From: Tridacna crocea
Lineage: Eukaryota; Mollusca; Bivalvia; Cardiida; Cardiidae
Assembly (NCBI GenBank): GCA_943736015.1
Contig: OX031073.1
Coordinates: 25,137,210 to 25,201,209 of the forward strand
DNA length: 64,000 nt
Reading direction: 5' to 3'
The notes beneath the pieces were generated by a model. The model had not been told where the DNA came from, made no database searches, and saw only the letters and a program-made list of their open reading frames with translations. Every line of letters begins with the position of its first letter. Positions within the stretch are counted from its first letter, which is position 1. Positions 12,501-24,500 of this stretch are shown piece after piece. The position numbers and the translations under genes are program-made.

Positions 12501-15500
12501 ATTATTTCGATTCTGACATGACCAACTCTTAATCAAAGGAAACAAGTTTATACTTACAGTAAAAAGGCGGATGCATATTTTATTCCATCGAATAACTCAC
12601 TGATTGACTTTATACAGGATGACGTCACTCTACGTAAAATGACGTCACATTCTATTATATAACGTGCATTTTACCACGTTTTCTTGCATTGTTTTTATAG
12701 AGCCGAATTCACGTGTCATGTTAGAAAATGAATAACTCACTAACTTACTTTATACAGAATGATGTCATTCTGCATGCAATGTTGCAGATTTTACAAAGTT
12801 TTCCTTGCACTGTGTTTATAGAGCCGAATTCGGATGTCATGTTAGAATTACTGATAATTTTTTTTTGGCAATCGAAAGGACCACTTTAATCAAAAGATGT
12901 ATAGATCTAGCTCTGAGGAAGGGGCTTCTAAAAAATGTAAGGCATAAGGTCTTGTAATTACATCCCAGAGAAAGGAAAACGTTCTGAAGCACTGTGGAAA
13001 AGGGACCTCTATACTTTACATCCCAGACAGAGAGGAGGGCCTTAAAAAACATTGTTGGAAAAGGAAAAAAGAAAAATACTTTTCTTTACCTAAAATGTTC
13101 AGTGGTGTCCATGGTTGTGAGGTAGAGCGTCGGTCTCGAGTTCTAGACCCAGGAGCGGGATAAACATGTTTAAATCTTTAACACTGTGGGGTAAAAGTAA
13201 CTTATTTCACATCTTAAAGAAAGGTTTTTTGAAACATTTTCCTTAAAGGGAATAATATTTTTAGACAGCAGACATTTCTCTCTATCACCGCTCCCCCCCC
13301 CCCCGTCCTCTCCCGGACATAATTTTTGTGGTATTTGTCGAAGACAATACCACTCTGAGTTCAAAATTGAATTTTAAAAGATCATGTATCCTATTTTGTG
13401 CAAAGCAGACGGAAATAAACCCAAATAAACTAGATTTTTCACAGAAAAATTAGTTTTTCGGTCGCACTCAGATTTATTTTTAGAAATGGCATGTTAAAAT
13501 GCGCTTGGTGAGGCCACCGATCGTAGAAATACTAATTTTTGATGGAAAATAGCTTCACTTGCTCATAGATTTCTATTGGCGCAATGATACAAAATTTGTC
13601 TATTGATAGTTTGGTCCTGGACTTTTTCGTTCCAAAACCAGTTCGTCCCATGGCTTGTTAATTCCATGATTGCGCTACTATATTTAATTTAGCATGAATA
13701 TCTATAGATCGAAATAATTGTAATGTTGGGAATTAAATGTTAACGACTAAGGATATTTCAAAATCATAATTTTCCGGTACAAACTTATTTCGTTCGATAT
13801 ATTTACACGGTTTCTCTCTCTATCCATCATGCATACTACTGTGACGGGCACTTCTTATGATCGAAGGGAGGAAACCAATACACAAATAATCCTAATTTTG
13901 TCATGAGTACTCTCCCTTCAGCCAAAAAAAGGTGTCCATTTGCTTAGTAGTTTGACTTTTAAGTCAATATTTAATTAATAGTTCTCTTTTTTTTTCAAAT
14001 TATTAAGTCCACACAATGGCTTCCTCGACAAATACCACTTCAGCGTTCTCAACGCTTTGATTTCCTATCATGTACGTATTCTGTAATCTTAGCTAAATTT
14101 GGTATATTATCTACACATATTTTCAATATTGTCTACTAAGATTTTGTGGTGTATTAAAGGGTTCCTGCATTGGTTTAGGGTGTAAGTCTCACAATCTTGA
14201 GGTCTTGGGTTCCATTCCGCATTTGTTCCATCCCCCACCCTTTTTTGTCGTGATAACGCTCGACTGTCAATTTCTGTTTCAGAAACCAATGGACAGTTTT
14301 GGTCCGGGATGAACATTCAGAACGGACGACTGATGTGGGACTCGTATGGGCCAGAGTATGTTTTGAATAAACGAACGGCGTAAGTTGGTTTTCCATGGCT
14401 TTTTTTTTTGTTGAAAATGGCGCAAAGCGACAATTGAACTTTTCAAAATATAACATTCAGGATGCAACTCATTGACCGTTCGTAGGCAGTGTAGATAATG
14501 ATCAGACTGTGCGGGAGGTGTAGTCTTATCTTGAATCTACACTGTTTGATTAGGAGATATTAGATATATACCCCAAAACAAGGCTAATGAATATCAACAT
14601 TTAGGCTTTCATTGTCGGTTTAACCCTTTCCCAAACAAACCCTGGTTTTTACGGGTACGGAATAGAAGCCTTTTGAAAACATTGTGGGAAAAGTAGAAAA
14701 TGCTGGTAACGAGCATTTTCTCCTTTTCCCACAATGTTTTCTACCCTGTCATATAGAAAAATAATCTTTTTAGCAGCTGTTAATTTGTCAACTCCAAATT
14801 TTTTTCAATTTGGTCTGGTCCAAATTTTGTCGTTTGGGAAAGGGTTAAAAGCTCCAAAGGTGGGTATTAAGATTTTTCACATCTAATCAAATGAAAAATA
14901 AAAGGCTTTGGGGGTAGAATGATGACTCTGGAGCGCCATCTTTAACTTATTTAGCAGACTAGGGCTAATTGAAAAAAGAATGAAAAATCGAATTCAGAAC
15001 CCTCGGTCGCGGTTTCAGAAGTGTGATTATTTTTTTTTGTTTTGTTTTTTAGCTCACCTTAGCACAAAGTGCTAAAGGTGAGCTATTGTGATCGCCCGAT
15101 GTCCGGCGTCCGTCGTCCGTTGTCCGTCGTCCGTCAGCAATTTCTTTAAACATCTTCTCCTCCTAAACCACTGGACCAATCTTCATGAAACTTGGCAGGA
15201 ATGTTCCTTGGGTGAAGCTCTACCAAAATTGTTCAAAGAATTTAATTCCACCCATAACTCTGGTTGCCATGGCAACAAAACGGAAAAAAAACGAAATCTT
15301 TGAAAATCTTCTTCTCTGAAACTAGAAGGCGTACAGCTTTGATATTTGGTATGTAGCATCTCCTAATGGACCTCTACCAAGTTTGTTCAAATTATGCCCG
15401 TATGGTCAAAACTGGCCCCACCCCGGGGGATAACGCGTTTGAGCATAGGAACAAAGAAGGAAAACTTTAAAAATCTTCTCCTCTGAAAATTGAAGGCGTA

Positions 15501-18500
15501 GAGCTTTGATATTTGGTATGTAGTATCTCCTCGTGGACCTCTACCAAGTTTGTTCAAATTATATCCCTGGGGTCAAAACTGGCCCCACCCCAGGGGTCAC
15601 AAGTTTGAGCATAGGAACAAAGAAGGAAAACTTTAAAAATCTTCTCCTTTGAAACTTGAAGGCGTACAGCTTTGATATTTGGTATGTAGCATCTCCTAGT
15701 GGACCTCTACCAAGTTTGTTCAAATTATATCCCTGGGGTCAAAACTGGCCCCACCCCAGGGGTCACAAGTTTGAGCATAGGAACAAAGAAGAAAAACTTT
15801 AAAAATCTTCTCCTCTGAAACCTGAAGGCGTAGAGCTTTGATATTTAGTATGTGGCATCTCCTAGTGGACCTCTACCAAGTTTGTTCAAATTATGTCCCT
15901 GGGGTCAAAACTGACCCCACCCCGGGGGTCACAAGTTTGAGCATAGGAACAAAGAAGGAAAACTTTAAAAATCTTCTCCTCTGAAACTAGAAGGTGTGGA
16001 GCTTTGATATTTGGTATGTGGCATCTCCTAGTGGATCTCTACCAAGTTTGTTCAAATTATGTCCCTGGGGTCAAAACTGGCCCACACCGGGGGTCACAAA
16101 TTTGAGCATAGGAACAAAGAAGGAAAACTTTAAAATTCTTTTCCTCAGAAACTAGAAAGCATAGAGCTTTGATATTTGGTATGTTGCATCTCGTAGTGGA
16201 TCTCTACCAAATTTATTCAAATGATGTCCCTTGGGTCAAAACTGGCCCCAACCCGGGGGAAACTAGTTTGAGCAAAGGAACAAAGAAGGAAAACTTTAAA
16301 ATTCTTCTCCTCTGAAACTAGATGGCGTAGAGCTTTGATATTTGGTATGTGGCATGTTCGAGTGGACCTCTACCAAGTTTGTTTAAATCATGCCCGTGGG
16401 GTCAAAACTGGTTCCGCCCCGGGGGTCACAAGTTCGAACATAGGAACAAAGAAAGCAAATTTTAAAATTCTTCTTCTCTTAAACTAGAAGGCATAGAGCT
16501 ATGATATTTTGCATGTAGCAATTCCTAGTGGACCTCTGCCAAGTTTGTTCATATTATGCCCTTGGGGTCAAAACTGGCCCTACCCCGGGGGGTCACAGGT
16601 TGGAACATAGCAACAAAGAAGGAAAACTTTAGAAATCTTCTCTGAAACTTGAGGGTGCAGAGTTTTCATATTTGGTATGCAGAATCTTTTAGAGGACCTC
16701 TACCAAGTTTGGTCATATGATGTCCCTGGCGTCAAAACTGGCCATGCCCGGAGGTCACAGGTTGGAACATAGGAACAAAGAAGGAAAATTTTAAATTTCT
16801 TTTTCTCTTAAATGGGAAGGTGTAGAGCTTTGATATTTGGTATGTAGCATCTTTGAGTGGACCTCTACCAAGTTTGTTCCAAGGATGCTGCTTTGGTTAA
16901 AACTGATCCAGCCCTAAGGACCACAAGTTCGAACATAGGACAAAGAAGGAAAATTTGAAATTCTTCTTTGAAACTGGAAGGTGTAGAGCTTTGATATTTG
17001 ATTGCCCTATGTCCGGCGTCTGTCTTTCTATAAACATCTTCTTCTCCTAACCCACTGGGCCAATCTTGATGAAACTTGGCAGGGATGTTCCTTGGGTGAA
17101 GCTTTACCAAAGTTGCTCAAAGAATTGAATTTCACTCATAAGCTATAGTCTAAGGTGAGCGTTCCAGGGCCAATGGCCCTCTTGTTTTTCATACCTCCGT
17201 GAATAAAATAAAATTCTTTTCATTCCTTAATTAGAAATCTATTTTTAGCTATTTAGCAGGATAAGGAATAATTATTTGATACAAATATCATTCGATATCA
17301 TATTTATGCCTCATTATTCCTTTAAAGCTCCTGGACATGGGCCCAGGGGCAACCAGCAATCCAAGATGGCAATGTTTGTGGTCACGTGGTACAAGGTAGG
17401 CGTGTCATAGCTCCCTTTACAACACGGGGTCCAGATATTAGTGGCGGCGAAGGTGGATCAGTAACCAGTGGTGATGGTGCAACAGACGAACAAAATACCA
17501 CAACAACGGCGCCACCTTCTACTACTGTTGTGGAAGTTTACAACGGAGTGACCTCTGTCCGACTGTCTAGGTGTGACACAGAGCTACCGTTCGTGTGTCA
17601 GAAACCAGTCATAAGTCAGGAGGTGAAAATAAGTAAGTACTTTAACTCTTTACCAAACGACAATATTTTAGACTGGTCCAAATTGAAAGCATTTGCAGAC
17701 GACAACATAAAAGTAACTGAAAATTTAAAATTAGTTTTATGTAGAGTAGAAAACATTATGGGAAAAGGAGAAAATGCTGGTTACCAGCATTTTCTCCTTT
17801 TCCCACAGTGTTTTTTAAAGGCTTCTTTCTCAGGGGCGTCAAAAGTAGGGATTGTGTGGTAATGGGTTAAGGTCATGGAGATAGATAATTTGACTATCTT
17901 AAGCTTTTAAGGCTTGAGCTGCTAAGCGAAACTCAGGAATCTTTTGCGGCCAGTATAGACCTGACATCAGACTGCACAGACGCCTTTTGAAAAACACTGT
18001 AGGAAAAGGAGAAAATGCTGGTAACCAGCATTTTCTCCTATTCTCACAATGTTTGGTGTCCTTCCAAAGGCATATTTCAGCATTTGCGTCAACCTTGATT
18101 TATGGTCTGCTTAAAATTTCAATGAGAGCAAGTCCAAAGTTTTGCTGTTTAGTCTACCAGAAAGGTACGGTAATTAAATTAAAGTCGGTTAATCAACATT
18201 GGCGTGTGATTATGAATAAAAAAGAAAAGTTTATGAAGATGTTTATTGATGAAAAACTAGAAGGCCATTGACCCATAAGATATATATGAAACATAATTAC
18301 ATAAAAACAGTATAATAAAATATGGCGAACATATTCCAATATTATAAAAGGTAATTCAGTCATTCCTTTTAGACATAACTCCCCCTCAAACCATTAGTAT
18401 CTGCCTTGTTCGAAACTGAAAAGCAAGATAGACAAATGGACTGATGACGAATAAAGCGAAAACATTTCTAAAAACAACTTTATTATACTGCAAAGAAATT

Positions 18501-21500
18501 TCTCGTGATCTGATGGGATAATATACCCTTAAGTTATATATCATATACACTGGCACAAGCAAGGTAAAAGCAGTTTTCCTTTTGGGAGCCCCGTAAACAT
18601 GACTACGCTACATCCTAAATGGCGGCGTCGATCAAGATTTACGTCAAGATCATGCACCACGCTGCGCGTAATACCAAGGTTTCAATGACGTCAGCATCCA
18701 GTTACGTCATATGTTATTGAATTGGGGCACACAGAAGGGAAATTCTATTTTTTCAGCGTACTCATTTTTTTAGCAAAGAAAAGAGATAAAATTCGCTCTA
18801 CAAAAGTTGAAATGGTGAAATTTTGCAGTTGAATAAATTCGTTGTACGGTCAGGTGGCAAAGATGAAAATAACCAAAGGGACTGACAGAAAAGTTATCAT
18901 GCTCATGAAAAAAGAGAGTGCATCCTTGTCTACGGTGCGTTTTATCAATGGTTGCTTTCTCCGTTTTGTCATACTACTACTAATGGGCTGCATTTACCAT
19001 AGATATAACGTCAGTCATAAAGCCTATGTATGAGAATCGTAGCCTTTACAAGACCTTAAGATTTAAACACGTTGTGCGACGACCGCGGCAAAGATATTAA
19101 CATTTCTTTTCACAGCCTCTTTCTGTCCCGATGGTTGGCTGGGTAATCTTTACCTACCATACTGTTTCCATATCGTCAAGGACCCAATGTCAGTAACTGA
19201 TGCGAGGAGGGTGTGTCAAGAGACGGAGGGTGGGGAACTATTCAAAGCTCGGCCTTATACGTTTAACTTCACAATGGGCTTCAACGTGTTACAGTTCTAT
19301 ACGGCGAATGACAGATGTAAGTACAGGCCCGTCGGAAGGAAATTTCATTTGGTCCGGCCAGTATGGCGAGCGACGAAGTCGCGAAGCCATTCTAGGGGGG
19401 TCCCGGGGCATGCATCCCCGGAAAAATTTTGAAAATAAGACGCTCTCTGGTGCATTCTGGCGCATTTTTTTAGTTTTATATTACGCATTTAAGCCATGCT
19501 AGGGGACGGGGGAGGGCATGCTCCCCCGGCAAAAATTTGAAAATAAGACGCTGTCTGGTGCATTCTGGCTTATTTTTTGAGGTTTATATTACGCATTTTT
19601 TTCGAAAATTGGTCTGGCCATTTTTTTCATTTTCGGCCGAAAATTTGGTCCGGCCATGGCCGGACCGGCCGGACCGCTTCCGACGGCCTTGAAGTATATT
19701 GTAAAAAATATTTATAGTTAAAATTCTTTCAAAGATGGCTTCAATCCACCCTTAATGAGCTAGAAAAATTATGTGACTTTTTTTCCTGTTAGCAAGAAAA
19801 AAAAATACTCGTATGATGTAATTTTAAGTGTAACGTTACTGTTTTGAAAAAAAAAATGCGAGGACAACCATTTCTAAATTTATGGGTTTTTTTTTTTTAA
19901 TAAATGTTGAAATATTCTTTTTTTTTTTACGTTTGTTTTCACTCCGTCTTTAAAAGTTTTTAGTGTGAATCAACTGTACTTGTGTTCATTTCAATATGGG
20001 TTGCAACACACGAAAAGGGGTAATAGGGACATTTGCGTAAAGTATCGTCTCGGATCAGCCTGCGCAGTACGTATGAAATGTACTCTAAACCAGCTACATC
20101 CCACCCACTTTTTAACGTGATTGGTCCGCCTCGCTTGATGCATATCGAACCCTCTGTCGCCTTCAGTTATAGAAATTTATATCCACGCATTCATCCTAGT
20201 TGTAATCGTCCAAATGTGTGCAAGTTTATTCCACATAAGTCCAGTGTGTATTAAAAATCAATAAAAGTGTATTTACAGCGAGAGAATCAAAACTGGCATA
20301 CAGGACTAACGGCCCTTTCCTAATCGTAACAAAAATTTCTTCGCCTACTTCCGGTTTTGACCCATTTGCGTACAGTACATTTGATGCGCCACTCGTGAAA
20401 ATATTACCGATGGTGTCCACTCGATGAAATAGATTTCGATCTTTCACAAAAAAACAAAACAAATATTCTATTTATTTCATGCTTTTTACCCTTTCTGGGA
20501 GGAGCTTTAACAAAATCCAGTACAGTTCTTTTCCCTTATTCCCCGTGGCGTACCCCTCCCGCATAGCAACGTTACGTCAAGCGCGAGAAATGTAAGGTAT
20601 ATGACGTCATACTTCCCATCTGGTTTGTAGGCACGCGCAATTTACCTGGGCAACAAGAACGTGAAAATCGGTATTTTTACTGGTGGTACCAGAGTAAGGT
20701 CGAAAAATATTTTCGCTGCTATTTCTCGATATCCTACCGGAAAGCATGAAATAAAAAATCCTATTGAATAAGTCGATATACATTTTATTTAGCGAGCCAT
20801 TGGCGAGCTTTATACTATCATTGTAGGCACAGTAGATATATTTTCATCTTAAAATCTAACGAATGTGAGATATCACACTGCTGTATCTCAAAAACTTAAG
20901 TGCATTTATTATCGGTTAACGTTATATGTCTACATTTCAATGTGTACTGGGCCCGTATTCACCAGGCATTCTTGAGAAGATTCTTAGTCTTATTCTCGAA
21001 GGTTTTCTAAATTTTATTTCATAAATAAACTTACCTGGTAGACTATGACAATGAGGATTCTCTTTTCTTAATCCGCTTTAGACCGTACCCAACCGGAAGT
21101 GAACTTTTTTACCCTTGCACCGTTTAGTTTACTTCCGTATGTACCTCGTGTTACCCCTCAGTTTCTCTTTTCTTGCGAAAGTGTTCGCACGTACGCTTTG
21201 GAGACCTTACAGTTGGAAAAAATTTCTCTACATACAGTTGAGTTTGACTTTAGTTTTCCTAGTGTAGTGTATAAACACTCGTTTGGATTATGGCGTCAAA
21301 TAAATTGACGGAAGTTACCAGGTTGTCGGACTCGGACGATATGATAAACGTGTCGCCTCCAAGATTATCTAGCAAAACTCGTGGTGATATTTCCAGTTTG
21401 TCGGACTCGACAGTTCACTCGCCAGTTTCAAAGAGGAAAAAGAAGTCTCGAAGGTCAAGATATAACGAACTTGCCAAGCGGTTTTCAGCCTTGGAAAACA

Positions 21501-24500
21501 TGTTCAAGGACTTTATGGAGAAGAATTCTCGTTCAGGACAAACCTGTTATGATGATAGAGTGGGACAAACCCATTCTACAGAAACACAAGTTACTCGTAA
21601 TAGATTTCCAAAGGGTGGAAATTTTGAGTCTGACAGTGATTCTGAGGCAAATGACAATGTGTCTTTGTTTGCTTGTGGGCAAATTTCACCTGAAGAGGGA
21701 GAATGTCAGGAACCCTTAGATAGCAACAATAATCTCACAGTGAGTGAAGATAAACTGACTAAAGAGCAGAAAAATGACTTATTTGATATGTTTGGTGATG
21801 ATGCAATCGTGAAAAAAGACAAGAAAATTGGGGGAATTGTCTTGGACAAGTCTCAAATAGAGGTAATCTCTTCTAGCTACAGGTGCAAAGAGCCAAATTT
21901 TCTGACGGCATTTTCTGAAGAGACTTTTGATGCCTTTCCATTAGATAGTACCTTCGAAGAGACTTTACAAGTTCCTTCGCTAGATCCCATCATAGAGGGA
22001 TGTCTCACAAAGAGATACGGCAATAAAGCAGCTTTCACTAAAAGCAAGTCCAAGAGCTTGTTCTCTCAACCAGGCAAGATGGTGGAGAAGATTAATTATA
22101 AAGGACAAAAAGCTGCTCGTTTGGGTCTTATTATTCAAATGTACATACAACAAAGCCTGGGAAATTTAATGCAGTCGATGCAGTCTGACACTTTTCAGAA
22201 GGAGAAATCAATACAGCAGGTTAAAGACATTTTTGCCATGTCGACTAAGTGCTTAGACCAAATTGGCAGGTCGGGTGCCTTCCACCACATATCTCGTCGG
22301 GCGGTCGCTATGACAGACACAGCTCTCTATGAACAACATGACAGTCTGGAATTTTCAAATTTACCCTTGACTGGCGAAGGTGTTTTTGGGACAGAACTTG
22401 AGACGTTACTAAAATCTCGTAAGGAAAAAATGAAACATGTGGAAGAGCTTCTGCCAGACTTGAAAAAGGGTCAGAAACGTAAATCCTCAGGTTATCAGTT
22501 TGACAATAAGAGACCTGCGTTAGAATTTAGTTCTGAAAAACCTGCATCAAATAATTGGAACAATTTTCGAATTCCAAAATTGCCAAAGGACAATAGAAAT
22601 GAGAGTAGACAAAACTCCTACAATTCCAAGTACAGAAGGGGTTACAGTAACTCCTATAGAAAGCCTGCTTCAACAACCTCAGGTAGAGGAAGGCTGGCTA
22701 AATCAGATGAAAAATGACTATGTAAGTATCATAGCAAAACACCCGGAGATACCTGTTGGGGGGAGACTGTCCCACTTTTTTCAAGAATGGAAAATAATAA
22801 CCTCGGACAAATGGGTTTTAGATATTATCAAGACAGGGTACAAACTCGAATTTCTGGAAAAGCCTCCATTTCAGGGAGTGAAAGCAACAAATGTCCCTCT
22901 GAAAAACCAGAAGGTAATAAAACAGGAAATAAACAGTCTTTTAGAGAAAAATGCTATAGAGATTGTTCCCCCTTCACAAATTCACTCAGGTTTTTACAGC
23001 ACACTTTTTCTTGTTCAGAAAAAGACAGGGGATTTAAGACCCGTAATAAATCTGAAACCCCTCAACAGATATCTCCGCAAACAACATTTCAAAATGGATA
23101 CGCTTTCAAAAGTTATAAACCTTGTTGGAAAAGGAGATTGGGGAATAACCATCGATTTGAAAGATGCTTATTTCCATATAAAGATATTTCGAGAACACCG
23201 TCAGTTCCTCCGGTTTCAATTTCAAGGAACTGTTTATCAGTTCCGGGTTCTTTGTTTCGGCCCTACAAGTGCCCCAAGGGTTTTCGTCAAAATAATATCA
23301 GTCGTAGTGGCATTTCTTCGGAAATTCAATGTTCGTCTGGCAAGCTATCTGGACGATTGGCTTACGGTGAACAGTACAAAAGTTCTATTACTAAAAGATC
23401 GGGCTGCAGTCCTCAGTCTCCTTTACCGACTAGGTTTCATAGTAAACAAGTCAAAATCTCAACTAATTCCTGTACAAAAGCTCATTTATCTGGGAAGTCT
23501 TTTCGATCTAAGCAAAGGTCTGGTCTGTCCTACTCAAGAAAGGATAGAAAAGATAAAGATTGCAACAAAAGTCATTTGCAAAGGTCATTGCATAGCAAAA
23601 TAATTTATGGTTCTGTTGGGATTAATTGCGTCATGTCTGGAGCTTATTCCCAATGCCAGATTGTACATGGGGCCCATTCAGCTCTATTTACTCCAGAACT
23701 GGAGTCCAGCAAGGATGCCAATGTCCACAATAATTCCAGTTACTGCAGAGCTAAAATCTCATCTGCATTGGTGGTTACAGGGTCAGAACATAGCAAAGGG
23801 CAGATCTTTGCAAAAGCAGTCATTTTTAGTCACTCTGACCACAGATGCAAGTGGCACTTGGGGCTGGAAGGGTCATTTGTACAATCTGACATGTCAAGGC
23901 AAATGGACCAATCTTCAGAAAATGCTTCATATCAATTGCCTGGAAATGATGGCAGTAACGCAGAGTTTACGGCATTTCCTGTGTCACTTGAATGGGAAAA
24001 ATGTCATGATAAGGTCGGACAATACGACTGTGTGCCACTACATAAATCGCCAAGGGGGGACAAGGTCCAGACAGCTATGCGAGCTAACAATAGAACTGTG
24101 GGATTTGGCTATAGCAAATCAGATCAATTTGAAAGCAGCTTATATAATGAGCAAAGCAAATCTTCTGGCCTATACTTTGAGCCGAAAGCATATTCAAACA
24201 ACAGAATGGTCACTGAACAGTACAGTGGTTCAGAAAATCTTCATGACCTTGGGTCAACCGTCTTTGGATCTTTTTGCAACTTTCAACAACAAAAAGACCC
24301 TTCTGTTCTGCTCATGGACCCCGCATCCACAAGCTTATGCTCTAGATGCTCTGTCAATAGCATGGCAGAACATGTTTGTGTATGCGTTTCCACCAATTCA
24401 ACTTATCCCAAGGGTCCTGAATCACTTCCAAAACTTTCATTGCAAAATGATATTGATTGCGCCAATGTGGCCACGTCAGCATTATTACCCATTACTTCTG

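Noticed and set aside
15088-17110. Short open frames such as those with FKHLLLLNHWTNLHETWQEC
   Set aside because: Part of the dispersed AGCTCACCT-headed tandem repeat, seen also at 2716-2952.
19187-19502. Open frames running past the end of exon 5
   Set aside because: The continuation enters a repeat directly after the GTAAGT donor at 19317.
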